Of a stretch of 64,000 nt of DNA, positions 37,980-51,338 are shown piece by piece. Below the pieces are notes generated by a model, which was not told the DNA's origin, made no database searches, and worked only from the letters and a program-made list of their open reading frames with translations. Made by a program: the position numbers and the translations under genes. Each line of letters opens with the position of its first letter. Position 1 is the first letter of the stretch. Origin of the DNA: Citrus sinensis (lineage: Eukaryota; Streptophyta; Magnoliopsida; Sapindales; Rutaceae); the NCBI RefSeq assembly GCF_022201045.2, contig NC_068564.1:31587001-31651000 (forward strand). The letters are read 5' to 3'.

Positions 37980-39774
37980 TCCAGAGTCCGTCTGAGATAT
38001 AATTATCCCTTATGCCGTGTTTAACGTGCATGGAAAATTTCGCAAATAGTACAGGCTGTACCGCTAGGGCTATATTACTTTTTTTAGGATGAGTTTTTCT
38101 TTAAGTTGGAGCCTTTTGAGGGTACGTGTTCGAATTACAATCTTTTCATTGAGATTCGTTTTGTTCTTACGTGATTGGGAATAAGCAGATATCTGTTTTG
38201 TAAATATGAATAGAATGGATTCATTTTTCGGAGCAACCAAATAAAGTTAGGTAGGAGAAAATTAACACTGAAGGAGAGTTGATCAATAATTCACTTTGCG
38301 GCACGCGTCAAGCCTCAAGGCTTTACTGTTTAGTGCTACAAGAAACGTCATACCTCTTTGGTTTCTATGCATACTCATAAATCACATTATAACAAATTGA
38401 CTTTGGCATAATGTGTCAACTAATATTATATCTGTAAGCTATTGCGTACCAAAAAAAAAAAAAATGTGTGTAGGCTGATTTTGCTTTGACGTCCAACACT
38501 TTTATCCTTTTCTTTCTCTCCCTTTTGCTTTAATTTTAATGATTTTGAAATCCCCATTCAAAACTTTGCTTTTTACAGAAAATCAATTTGGTTTATTGCC
38601 TTGCACTTAGCAAAACAATGTGAGCTGTGCTGCCATTATCACTGGTCACTACAAGTTCCAGAAAAAAGGAGAACAGAAAGTCAAACTTGGCTTAATTAAT
38701 GGTCACATTAAACACACGTCCTGTTAGATGTGGATAGAACAAGCCGCAGCTGCTTAATTGCACGCAAGGTCATAGAAGCTGCTTGAGCAGCAATGAATAG
38801 CTCGTTGCAGCATCTCTGCTGGGTTCAACTTTTAAATAACACAGAACTAAGATCACTACAAAAAGATAAAAACCAATCTTTCTAAACGTGGACCTCACCT
38901 CACTCATCACCTCTGATGAATCTTTGCTGTCTATTTTTCTGGAGAGTTTCCACTGGTCCTATTATGCCAACTGTCAATGACTTAAAAAAGTAATCATTTG
39001 AAATCTTTAATTTCAGTGAAATTGAATATCATCCGACGACGTGTTATTTACGAAAAAAGTATTAAACGATAAAAACTTCTTTTGAAAAATCTTAGCTGAT
39101 ATGCGTCGACGCATAATATTCAGGACAAGTCGTCTATGTACATAATTGTTAGACGACATATCCTTTTTTATATATGCGAATAGATGTATTGTCGTATTTA
39201 CTTAAATGAAGACGATATATGTCGTACGTAACTATAAAAGAACATATGAATCCAATTTCTGTAGGTTAATTACGATTATTAAAGAAAATAACTTTTACCA
39301 ATTATTTAAACTAAAATGAAATTCGTTACTCTTATTTCTTTCGTGAATTTTGTCTATTTTTGTATGGAGAAAGAGGTCATCCTCATCCATACTTAAACAA
39401 AAGATTTAGTATACCACAACATGGGAAAATATAAAACTAAGAGGCTCCATATCTGAAACAGCCAAGAAATAACTATGGAACAAGCCAATGGACTCTTATC
39501 CAATACATGCCCTCAAAAGCTGAGTTTCCCTTCCAATTTTTAAATTGGGTAGATTCTCTAGAGTAAAAATTCTCTTCAATATTTGTAAGATAAGAATTTG
39601 AGGTAGTACAATACACTTGACTTAAGTTCTCTCGATAAATTTTTTATTGTAATGTACATAAATAACTGTTCAAAAAAAAAAAAAAAAAAGAAACTACGAA
39701 ACAAGTTAATATTATTATTTATTTTTCTTAACAGGAAGTTTAATTTCATTATGGCCGGCTAATTTTGCTTTCAC

Positions 39775-40070
39775 TGGCCGAATAAATTTCATTATGTCCG
39801 GCTAATTTTGTTTTCACTTGCCGAACGTTTTCTTTCGCTCTCTCTCTATTGCTTTATTTGATGATTTAAAAGACCCGTACTGCTTAATTGTTCTTATTTA
39901 TTTGTTTATCTATTTTTTGATTTCTTGCCAAATATTATTTAACATCTTGTTAGCAGTAAATTTGCAGAAAATCAATTTTGTTTTAATGCCTTGCATCAAA
40001 CAACCACCTACATTCAGTATTCTTTTTTTTTTTTTTCTTTGATAAGACCTATTTTCAGTATTCACTTACT
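39775..40070. repeat. Third partial copy of the duplicated segment
   Basis: The wording GCTTTATTTGATGATTT..GCAGAAAATCAA..TTGCCTTGCA.. matches 35215-35290 and 38520-38610. It lies directly downstream (on the gene's strand) of the Nopp140-like gene, which suggests repeated local duplication. The internal part is diverged. Confidence 0.6.
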
Positions 40071-40288
40071 AATTATAATAATTTAAGAATTATTCCAATA
40101 AATAAACTCCTCATTGAGGAATTAAATTCCTTTGCTTGCAAGTTGCTACTTACAAGATGGCAAGTTTAAGCAACTACCAAAAACCAGAACAAAAATTAAT
40201 AGCAGATCTATGAAGACAGTATACATAAAGCAATAACAACGAAGATGAACTAAATGAATCGGACTTTGCCACACAAAAACGTCACTGG

Positions 40289-43200
40289 TCATTCTTCATC
40301 AGAATAATTGAACTTAACAGAATGTGATTGAAGATCAATCTGCCCTCCCCTATAGCTCCCACGCTTCTTTTTGGTCTTTTCATGCCTGAAATCCCTGAGA
40401 GTGAGAGAGAGAGAGATTAGGCTCCAAAGTAACAATAAAAGCATTTTTAGTAGCAACAAGCAGACTGCTCAAGGCATTATCTAAAACCTCTCTTCCCAAT
40501 TTCATGATGTTAAACACGCAAGGAAAAGACCTACTTTTTTTTTAGGGGGGTGGTTGGGGGCGCTAAGGAACAAAAGATTATATAAAGAACTAAAAAAGAT
40601 ATACTTTCTTTAACACGATGCTCTTCGCACAAACTACTACAAATCTCTCCCAACTTATCCGGCTCCTAGATCCTTCTTTGTATCTATCTTCTTTGTTTCC
40701 TCTCTAACATTGCCAGACACCTCTGGCTTCTTGATGCTTTTCCACTCTTGCCATTATTTGGTTTTCAGTTATTTACACTTTCAAGCTCCAATATGTTACT
40801 ATGAATGCCTTCCTATATAGGTAATTGTTTTTTTTTTTAAAAAAAAAAAATTCTTTAAATAAAACATAAAAGAACTGAATGGTCATGAATAATGTAATTT
40901 CAAAGAGGATTTTGCCATCATAAGATATTACTCGTAATTAGCCAGACAATGTATACCTCACTCAGCTATCATTTCATTTAGAAGAGACATACAATTACTG
41001 TGATGATTTACACATAGATATCTGCATTTCAGTCATCCGGCTTTGCATTTCTTACAAGCAAATCTTGATTCTAAGCAAAAAATTCCACTTATGTTCAGTG
41101 TTCATTCTATTTTTCTTGGCAAGAAAGATGATGTTCAAATAGAACAAAGACCAATGTTTGCATTGACAATATCATGTTCGAGGGGTTAAAAAAATAAAAA
41201 ATAAAACAATTATCTAGAATAATATACACACAAAATGTACCTTCCTCTAACTTGCCCAAGAACTTCTTGTGCTTTTGCACCATAACCAATCTCCGCACCA
41301 TCCTGTACAAAAGCTTAGTGGTAAAAATTTTGTACGCATTCAAGAAACAAAAGATGAAGTGTAAAGAAGAAAAACAAACACAACTTTTCAAACCTTTGCC
41401 CAGTACGAATTATCTTTAAGCCTTTCATCAGTAAATTCCACTTCATCAACTTTTACCCTCTGAAATGCTTTAACCGATTTTGGCTGCAATAATAGTATTC
41501 ATCAATAATATGAATCTGATAAATGTTTACATCATACTGTGGATATAACTCTAGACCCAAAATCAAACCAACAGTTAGTTGTACAAATCAAACTTGGTTT
41601 TATCAGTTAGAGGATCTGGAAAATAAGTGCCAAAAAGGAAATCTTTAAAAATACACTTATGATAGAATATATCATGATTTGAATTCTTATTTGAACTCGG
41701 ACTTAAAATAAAATACTTATGAGCTCAAATTCGATTATACATGTGCACGTATAAGATATATCATATTTGGTTTCAACCCATAAAGCGCCATATCATATGT
41801 ATCCATGATAAAATTTGATTTTAATTAGAAGATCTCTCAGATCACATATCAATTATTATGGTCCGATTAATCAGATTCAGATGATAATATATCTGCGCTT
41901 TGGATTCTTAAAAGAAGCCTCGGCGAACATGCTGCCTTCACACAGTTTTTACAGATTGTGTTTAAATTCATACCTCCGCTGAACCATTTGCTTGCTTCTT
42001 CCTCGTCTTATTTGGGGCAGATTTCTCTTCATTTTTATCAGTCCCATTTACTTGATCATCATTTATCTTCAGTTCTTCTGAACCTTCTGTCTTCCTACGT
42101 TTGGATTCTTCAACTTCCATTTTGTCATTAGGCTCAGAATCTTTTTCCTCAGAAGCCAATCTTTTCCTTTTCTTGGAGCCTTTCCTCTCCTTATCAGTTG
42201 TGTCTTCCTCTGATGTCTTATTACGATCATTTTTGGACTCAGTTCTACCTGATTTCTGTTCACCAATCTCTTTAGAATCCACATCAAATGAACTTTTGGA
42301 AACAGAACCGTCCTTCTGTTTCTTCTTACCTTTATCTTTGACACTTTCATCTTCCACTGAAGCAATGTTACCATTTGTTGCCGTAGTTTCAGTAGCTAGG
42401 AAATCCCTTGCAGATTCAGACTCCTTAGCTTTAGTCCCATGTTTGCCCTCTGTCCCTAGTACCTCAACATCGTTCACAAGTGATTCAGAATCCAACTTGA
42501 CTTTCTTCTTCCTTTTGTTATTCTGTTTAGATTTCTCTTTTTCAGTTTCCTTAGAATTAGCCAATTCACCAGAATCTTCTGATTGAACGACTATGGTATG
42601 GACATCCTCATTGCTTCGTTTTTTCTTTTTCTTACTAACAGTTTCCACACCAGCAGCAGACTCAGCCTCCTTGCCTCTTTTAGAATCACCATCCTTCTGT
42701 GAATCTGAAATTTCACAGAATTAAAATAAGCATTAGCATTAGGTGTGTTATGATTTGTTTTTCAACCATTATTCTTCCCTCTCCGCCCCCCCCCCCCCCC
42801 CCCCGCGATTAGGGGGCTTAGCAAGGGGTATCACCACAATCGTCATTCATACAAAACACACTCACAGATTTATGAAATCAAACCTACCTTGCACCTTTTT
42901 TCTGCTGACTGTGCTGCCATTATCACTGCATGTTACAAAGTAAAGATAAATGATAGCACAACTGAAGCTTAACTTAATGATTAAATAAGCAAATGCCCAT
43001 CTCAATGTTGATAGAACAATAACAAAGGTCTAAAAGATACAAACTGCAAATGGCATTTTGGCATTGTCTTGGAGAAAGAACAGGCAATCATCCATCTGAG
43101 AGATCACCATCAATATTCTATCAAAGCAGGTTATTCATATAATCTATTAACATACTGCAATAGCATTAAAACCTTGATTATGAATTTGCTAAAAACTTTC

Positions 43201-44031
43201 ATAATTACTCATTAAAGTAATCCCACTTTCATAATTGATATATAATTATGGACTTAAAGACTGTGAATGTGTTGCAACAGACACTAAGAAAAGTCCCAAA
43301 GCTGAAAACACAATCTGCATTTCAGACTGCAAGTTCTTTATATAAGCAATGAGACGTGTTATATACATAACAAAACAACGAGGTTCAGGAGATTATGCAT
43401 CAGTATTTGGGAATTTTTAAAGTGGAAAAGAATTTTATATTTTTTGTCATCTTACCAAGTCTCAAAATACTTGCAGCACATATGCGCCAAATCCAGAGAG
43501 CAATCACTGAAATCATCTTTCTGCACCACAAGCCGAATAAAGAACAACTATCATTCATCATCATCACTTACATTTTAAACAAGTTTACAAGCACCACATT
43601 AACCAACATGAAACCAATTAGACTAAATACTTGCAACATTGTTAAATGACACTACGAGCACAATTAGTCACCTTATGAAAAATTGATTAAAATAAACAAA
43701 ACCCAACAAGCTCATTATGAATAAAGATACATTTAAAAATCAATTAGTGTGGCATAGGGACAACACAACAACCCATCACCCATCACCCATCACCCACCTC
43801 TATTTGAGCTTCAGACAAAAACTTCTTAAGGGTTTTGCAGAATCCATTGGATTTCAAGTACCCAGCTACTGAGCGAAGGAGGAGAACCTTCTGCTCTGGC
43901 TTTAGAGGCCGGGTTGAGGATTTATTCATGCTTGGCTCTGGGTTTGCCTTTGCAAGTAACACTTGGCGAGGCTTGAATGATATGAGACTAGGGTTTATGC
44001 TTATTGTGTTCAAGGCTCGGGCTTTGGGCAT
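40289..44031 (-). CDS. LisH / SRP40 C-terminal domain protein (Nopp140-like nucleolar phosphoprotein)
   Basis: Seven coding exons on the minus strand: 44031-43798, 43520-43456, 42925-42888, 42704-41974, 41483-41394, 41302-41241 and 40394-40289. All have GT/AG borders and total 441 aa. The N-terminus carries a LisH-type helix pair at roughly residues 45-78 (LRSVAGYLKSNGFCKTLKKF). The middle (about residues 115-355) is a long low-complexity stretch of Lys, Glu, Ser and Asp with SE/SD acidic clusters that look like CK2 targets. The last ~85 residues form the SRP40_C domain (KAFQRVKVDEVEF..DNSYWAKDGAEIGYGAKAQ..VRGRDFRHEKTKKKRGSYRGG). Such proteins work in the nucleolus and Cajal bodies as chaperones of snoRNP and rRNA assembly. 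The gene is divergent from RPL7. Fragments of it are duplicated at 33.6-40.1 kb. A CCCATCA triplication lies just inside intron 1. Confidence 0.88.
42783..42804. repeat. Poly-C tract in intron
   Basis: A run of about 18-19 C within an intron of the Nopp140-like gene. Such tracts are prone to length errors in assembly. Confidence 0.8.
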
Positions 44032-44585
44032 GTATGTAAAAAATTAAATAGACAAGAATAAACCTTTTTAGCGGCTGAAGCTCTGTCCACAACTAAAGCT
44101 GTACTAAAAACTGAAGGACGAAAACCCTGCAAAGATGTGGCGAAGAAATTAGGGTTTATGTGGAATTCGGGTACCAGCATTTTGTAAGTTGTGACAAATG
44201 CTTGCCAGATCCCAAAGTTTATATTAATCACATAAACTTAACAAATATAAAAAAGATGACATTAAGGTCCTATCATTAAAATGAGTCTATAAAGCTAAAA
44301 GGGTAATCTAGACATTTTATTCTTATAACGGCTGCGATTCATTCTCAAAAGTAGAGAAAAAGCTGGACCGTGGATTAAAGAGAACAAACCTTTACAAAAC
44401 CCTAATCTCGAGTCATTCTTTCTCTCTGAAAGGAGCCGCGAAGCCAGAACGCCTCCGTGAAGAAGATAGATCTAAAAGACCTCTAAGAACAAAGTAACTG
44501 CTTCAATTTTCTTTGTTTAATAATAGGTTTTTTTTTAATTTTATTAATTAAAAATTTATTTATTTATTGAAGTTGAACCAAAGAG
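44032..44585. promoter_or_regulatory. Divergent promoter region with telo-boxes
   Basis: 554 bp separate the start codons of the Nopp140-like gene (minus) and RPL7 (plus). Two telo-box motifs are present: TTAGGGTTT at 44149-44157 and AAACCCTAA at 44397-44405. A partial AAAACCCT lies at 44131-44138. Telo-boxes are established elements of plant ribosomal-protein and nucleolar gene promoters. A 73-codon frame on the minus strand (44010-44231) overlaps the 5' UTR of the Nopp140-like gene; it could be an upstream ORF but has no recognised domain. Confidence 0.7.
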
Positions 44586-46186
<1,601 letters not shown>

Positions 46187-47272
46187 GCTTCTGCAGAATA
46201 TCCTACCCCTTTTGAAGAAGTTTTGATGTGATCAATATCTTAAATTTTGGCTTTTAGTGTTTCCTATTATTCCCAGCCTTTTCCCTGGAAGTTAAGTAGA
46301 AACTTTCTTACTTTTTATAACAGTGACAGTGTTGTTATTTTGGCTTCAGACTGGATTATCATTCCAAATTTTATTTTTTGTTTTCATGTGTTTTAGTTTC
46401 AGTTATGAAAGTGGCGGATCTGTTTTTAATTTGATGGTACTACTATCAAATTTTCTGAGCTGACGTTGCGCATTCATGCTTCTATTACACAGCACGCCAT
46501 TCTCCTTCGCAAACAGTAGAACAATATTGGAAAATCTCATACCAATAGTTTTTTTTTTTTTTTTTTTTTTCACTGCAATTTTATATTGAAAAATGAAAAT
46601 CAATAAAAACAAAATTTCATCATTTTACCTTTTTTTTTCCAGTCCATTTTTGGGTAATTGTCACTCAAAATAATATTGAAAAGGTGGATTTGGAGTTAAT
46701 GTAAACAATGAACATATGAAATATAAATTTTTTAAAAAAAATCAGTCTCGATATGGATGTCTGATCGAAGCCCAAATAATATCGAGATCTACCTTAAGTT
46801 GAGTCCAATGATATAGTCCGGTCCGTTTCGTTTTTTTTTTAAAAAAGAGCAATCCCAAATAGGGGAAATTTTTTTTTTTCCAAGTTGTCAAAGAATCATT
46901 TGTGATCGTCTATAAATAATTATCGTAATGATTAGAAAGTACCAAGATTATTTGCTGCCTGTTTCCCCATATCTGATGATGTATGTAATGCATATACAGC
47001 AACTAATTTAGTTAATAAATAAGTAAAGAAATAAATAAATTTGCTTAATATTATTATATTTTTGAAATAGCTGGAAGCTCCTCGGTGGCGGCCCAATCTT
47101 ATCCGCAAACGCGCAGAGTTAAGATGCTGAAGAACACGTGTAGCCTGCATGTTGCTTGTTTGATGAAACTTTGCCACGTACTCCTGGTCAATCGCCATCT
47201 CTTTTTCAGTAATCGACAGATAATAATATTCATTCATTCAGTTGGGGTTAAGTCGACTCGAGACAAATAATA
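46187..47272. other. Intergenic region between RPL7 and a small ORF
   Basis: It contains the RPL7 3' UTR, a poly-T tract near 46550-46570, and the likely promoter of the ORF at 47273. A CACGTG G-box-type core lies at about 47135-47140. I see no other gene. Confidence 0.55.
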
Positions 47273-47518
47273 ATGGAAGCACACAAAGAGAGAGCAGAGC
47301 AAGAGCAAGCGATGAAGAAGAAGGCAGAGAAAGAAAGTGATGAAGCTGGAAACAAGAACAACGCAGCGAAACCAGTGACTGTTAAAGACCTGATCCGTGA
47401 ATCCATCATTACTACCGCTACCGGTGATGAAGAAGATGGTGTTAATAGAGCCCAACAGCCTGATGATGTTCTTGCCTTCTCAAGATCAGTCAACAGGATT
47501 GACTCTTCACATCAATAA
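47273..47518 (+). CDS. Hypothetical small hydrophilic protein (81 aa)
   Basis: Single-exon frame of 81 residues. The N-terminus is a charged, helix-forming Lys/Glu stretch (MEAHKERAEQEQAMKKKAEK). A more structured-looking VTVKDLIRESIITTATGDEE segment (residues about 36-55) and a Ser/Arg/Asp tail ending DSSHQ follow. Codon use looks coding, and an upstream CACGTG core about 135 bp away fits a plant promoter. There is no signal peptide, membrane helix or known domain, so I assign no function. Overlapping minus-strand frames look like shadows. Confidence 0.5.
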   Translation: MEAHKERAEQEQAMKKKAEKESDEAGNKNNAAKPVTVKDLIRESIITTATGDEEDGVNRAQQPDDVLAFSRSVNRIDSSHQ

Positions 47519-47990
47519 TTAGTTATATAATGTTGTATGGTTGGTTAATTCAAGACTAATTTAAGCTTGTGACCTCAACAGGCAGATGATGTTTATGTTA
47601 GTTGCATACAGATCACAGCTTGTTACATCAAGGGTCTTTTTCTTACATTTTGTGTTTCATTTACAAATGCACATTTTTTTTTTTGTTTTTTTTTTCAATT
47701 AATAAATTATGTATGATTTTAATGGCTAAGCTGGACAAATGCAGAACCCATCAAATAAATGCCCAACAATGACTTAGGCTAGCTAAGCTAGAGCAGGAAA
47801 TGAATCTGTACTCGTAAGGGCGTTTATGCACGTTGCATAGCACCTTGAAAAGCTTATGCTCAAGAGAGCTCATAATAAAATCTTCAAAATCTGTTTGGGA
47901 GAGCTCACGTATCTCAGGTTCGGGAGAGGTCGTATTAAGAGAGAACTCGCATTAGAGAGTTCAAAATAACATAGAGTCAAGTAATGTCTT
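47519..47990. other. Intergenic DNA with AGAGAGCTC-type repeats
   Basis: No gene seen. The segment 47840-47970 repeats GAGAGCTCA / GAGAGAACTC words, suggesting old tandem duplication. Confidence 0.4.
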
Positions 47991-47996
47991 CACGTG

Positions 47997-48600
47997 GTGT
48001 TTGGTTAGGAATGAAAGAGAAAAAAGTAATTTAAATTTTCTTTTTATATTTTTTTATTTGGTTTGATGATAAAATATATAAGAATTTAATATCTATTATA
48101 ATTTAAAATTTATTATTTTTAAATTTTTCTTATATTGGAAATTAAATTTTTTAAAATTATTTTTTAATTTTTAATTTGTTTAATGTTATTAATAATTATT
48201 ATTTATAATTTTATTTTATTAATTTAATATTATAAATGAACTTCTGTTGGAAAATCGTCGGATCTCTATCGGATTTTGCCGGAAGTTACTGGATCATTGT
48301 CGTATGCTGTGTTGGAAAGTCGCCGGACAACTGTTGGACTTTTGCCAGAAAGTCGCCGCTAGCCATCGAACCGCTATTATATATATATATATTACTAATA
48401 TAAATAGTTTAGTATTTAAAGTAAAAAAATAAATTTGTCTAAAGAAAAAAGTTACTATTCATTTCCTTATTAAATTTTATATCAAACTAAACAACAAAAT
48501 CTAATTTCACTACTCTTCTCCATTCCAGCATTCCTTTATTCTCCCTTCCTCTCCATTCTACTATTTTCTTCTCCTCTATTTTCTTCAAACCAAACATGAC
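47997..48600. mobile_element. MITE-like element with TGTTTGGTT termini
   Basis: The left end reads GGTGTTTGGTTAGGAATG and the right end, reversed, GTCATGTTTGGTTTGAAG. This is a short imperfect inverted repeat typical of plant MITEs. The centre (48247-48380) is GC-richer and repeats GTCGCCGG/GTCGGATC words, giving a spurious 61-codon frame. I could not identify a convincing target duplication. Confidence 0.45.
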
Positions 48601-48652
48601 CTTAGAATCTCAGGTTTAGAAGAATTCACATATCTTTAATTCAGAAGAGTTC

Positions 48653-48752
48653 ATATCAAGTAATATATTTAAAATCAGGATCACGCGAGTTTATATTAAG
48701 AGATATCAAGTAATATATTTAAAATCAGGTTCATGCGAGTTTATGTTAAGAG
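48653..48752. repeat. 50-bp tandem duplication
   Basis: Two adjacent 50-bp copies (48653-48702 and 48703-48752) differ at three positions. Both contain AATATATTTAAAATCAGG and GCGAGTTTAT. Confidence 0.9.
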
Positions 48753-50000
48753 TGAATCTTAATTCGTTTGTGTCCGTAACTGTGCGTGCATGTGTAGAAT
48801 GATAATCTACTGACACCCTAAAGCCATTCGAACATAAATAATGTAATTCAAAGTTCCGATATTCAATTATTTCTCGCGGATCTCCTCGATCTTCAAATGT
48901 CTAACCTTCAACCAAAATTGAACTTAGATCATCGACATAGAGTGTTCATTTTTGTTTTTTTTTTTTGGTTCTCAATCAAACATGATAGTCATAGAGAAGT
49001 TACAACTTAAATATTATTGACACGTACAACCGTGGATCAATGACAATACGCATAGGATTCGAAATATCTTTGGGGAACAACGTCGTGACTTTATGAAACA
49101 TACATTATACACTATCACGCAACATAGATAAAGAGTACAAATCTTATTGTTGGCACCATAACGTATATTATTTTGTACATAAAATAATAAAATATTATCT
49201 GAAAAGTGATACTCACTGGTTAGGACTTAGGCCTGCTTCTTGTCGCGGGATGAGGACTTAGGTAGGAGAGGAGGTCGGGGGCCGCTCAAATTTCTCAGCC
49301 AAAGAGGTTCAATTGAGCCAAGCTGTGCTAGATTGGCTCAATTCTAGAATTTTCCAACATAATACGATAAGAGCAATACAAGCATACTTGTAAGCTCCCA
49401 AGATCTCTTGTGAACAATCTTGCGAATGATATATCTTTTCTTTTGGTTACATTACTCTCTCTTCACTCTAATTTTTTTACAAGTATCTTATCTTAGCTTA
49501 GATAGTCATAGAGTTCAAGACTTACCTACTAACTTTAGTTGTCTTTTTGAATACTATCTTTTCTTTAGTTACATTATTCTCTCTTCACTCTAGTTTTTTG
49601 CAAGCATCTTAGCTCAGACCGTCACGAAGTTCAAGACTTACCTACCAATTTTCGAATAAAAATTATATTTTTTAATACTGTTACATAAGGAAGAGAATAT
49701 GTCTACTTAATTATTTAATAATTAAAAAAATTAAAATTAATCCAATAATATTTGTATAAAAATTTTAATTTTTATTCTCAACGTTGTAAGTGGAAAGACT
49801 CTCCCACCGGACCAAAGACGTTTCGCTTGCTTCTTTTTAGTGGACCGAAACTAGGATCAGCCTGCAGTACCACATTGGCACCGTGCCACACCCTTTTGTC
49901 TTTTGTGACAAATTGTCATACAATCCCTTCCACTCTTTTATATTTAAACTTTACTTTACAAATATTAAATTAATTTCAACTGCATCCATGTGAACATTAC
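48753..50000. other. Intergenic AT-rich DNA
   Basis: I see no supported gene. It contains the 123-bp duplication at 49431-49658. A 73-codon frame at 49752-49973 lacks family features. Confidence 0.5.
49431..49658. repeat. ~123-bp tandem duplication
   Basis: The direct copies start at about 49431 and 49554. Both contain GTTACATTA.TCTCTCTTCACT and GAGTTCAAGACTTACCTAC (AAGTTCAAGACTTACCTAC in the second). The second copy has small deletions. Confidence 0.85.
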
Positions 50001-50473
50001 CGAAATACCCATGCCGACCAACGGTGACCGGATTTCAACTGACGGAGACGGGAAACTCGAGTTAGACACTTTTGGCCGAGCTGAGTCCAACGGTGGTGGT
50101 GGTGACCGCTCACGCGTGGTGATGGCGCCGGATCGAGCTCCCAAAGCCGTGAATCCTTCAATGACCGATCAACGGCAAATCGGCTCCCCCCGGTGGCTGT
50201 GATTGGTCGGAAAATACAGAGGGAATCATGGGGAGCAAAACTCAAGTGATAGCATCACCGAAAATCGGAGAAATCACGGCAAATTGAAGCGGCGGTTCCG
50301 AGGCTTTTCACGGCTTCAATCGGCAGCTTTCCGAACGCTTTTCGGCGACAAGATTGGCATGGAGATGACCGGCATCGCACGATCTTCCGATCAGTACCAA
50401 CCTTGGCCGGTGAAGTGGCCGGAAATGGAAATAGCATTCGGGTCGGGTTTGTGGGTTTGGCATGGGTATTTCG
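50001..50473. mobile_element. GC-rich island bounded by 15-bp inverted repeats
   Basis: CGAAATACCCATGCC at 50001-50015 is repeated inverted as GGCATGGGTATTTCG at 50459-50473. A further TGTGAA/TTCACA pair lies just outside. The 473 bp between are rich in CCGG, CGGCGA and GCCGG words, in sharp contrast to the AT-rich flanks. Several frames run through it on both strands (50203-50526 plus, 50255-50563 minus), as expected of GC-rich DNA, with no recognisable domain. A non-autonomous transposon or foldback element is the likeliest reading. Confidence 0.5.
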
Positions 50474-50794
50474 ATTCACAGAGGGAGTATTGTGATATAA
50501 GTGCAATATATAATAAGAATTTGTAAATAATAAATAGTATAAGGTGCTAACTAGAATGTCCATGTGGATGTAATAGATATTAACTTAATATTTATGAATT
50601 AAAGTTTAAATAAAAACGAGTAAAAGAGAATTATATGAAAATTTATAATATTAGAACCATAAAAGATAAAGGATGTGGTACGGTACCACTGTAGTACCGT
50701 AGCCTGATCCCCGAAACTAACCCACATTACTTTACCGATTTAATTATTCATCTGTGAGACGGTGACAATCCGCTCGGTACTTTTTGGTGGCCAC

Positions 50795-51338
50795 TAGAGA
50801 TGGCAAAACCCCGGGCCGGGTCCGGGTATTGCCATGACCGGACCCTGCCCGGATGCAACCGGTCCGGGTCCGGGTATTGCCATGACCGGACCCTGCCCGG
50901 ATGCAACCGGTCCGGGTCCGGGTATTGCCATGACCGGACCCTGCCCGGATGCAACCGGTCCGGGTCCGGGTTCGGGCCGGGTTTTAATCCGGGTACCCGG
51001 ATTTTATATTTTTTAATATTTTATGTGTATATATTTTTTATTTTTTGGTAATTTTATAAGTTTTAAATTTATTTCAATAAAATTTGACATGAAAATATAA
51101 ACTTTAAGTGTTTAAAACTTTATATATGTATAATAAATAAGTAAAATAAATATAAAATATTTAAAATAATATATATTTTATAATTTTTTTTAATAAAATC
51201 CGGGTTCTGGGTTTATCATGTGATGCCCAAGATCGACCCGACTTCATACCCGGACCGGGTATTACCCGACCCGCAACGCCCGGGTACGGTCCGGGTCCGG
51301 ACCGAGTCCGGACCGGGCGGGTATTTTTGCCACCTCTA
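50795..51338. mobile_element. Second hAT-type element with internal 48-bp tandem repeats
   Basis: This 544-bp element starts TAGAGATGGCAAAA and ends TTTTTGCCACCTCTA. It is flanked by a perfect 8-bp direct repeat, GTGGCCAC, at 50787-50794 and 51339-51346, the hallmark of hAT insertion. The left part has three tandem copies of a 48-bp unit (ggtatt anchors at 50825, 50873 and 50921); the CCGGGT words recur inverted at the right end, around an AT-rich core. Long frames through the repeats are artefacts. Its termini resemble those of the 37253-37979 element, but the interior differs. Confidence 0.9.
50820..50963. repeat. Three 48-bp tandem repeats
   Basis: Near-perfect copies with exact 48-bp spacing inside the hAT element. 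Each contains CCATGACCGGACCCTGCCCG. Confidence 0.95.

Larger units (their letters stand above)
36400..39090. repeat. Copy B of the ~2.8-kb direct duplication
   Basis: This is the second member of the tandem pair described for 33560-36390, interrupted by a hAT element (37253-37979). The segment 38610-38700 carries GTGCTGCCATTATCACTG, as in the Nopp140-like gene at 42909-42926 (an exon/intron border), so it too holds decayed pieces of that gene. Divergence from copy A is considerable, with many indels. Confidence 0.75.

Noticed and set aside
42101..42586. 161-codon plus-strand frame rich in Ser/Leu
   Set aside because: Antisense shadow of the Lys/Glu/Ser-rich exon of the Nopp140-like gene.
47248..47493. 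Minus-strand frames opposite the 81-aa ORF
   Set aside because: Antisense shadows; the plus-strand frame has the more protein-like composition.
50748..51051. Overlapping frames on both strands with repeated RVRSWQYPDPDR / DRTLPGCNRSG units
   Set aside because: They are produced by the 48-bp tandem repeat (a multiple of three) inside the hAT element, not by a gene.
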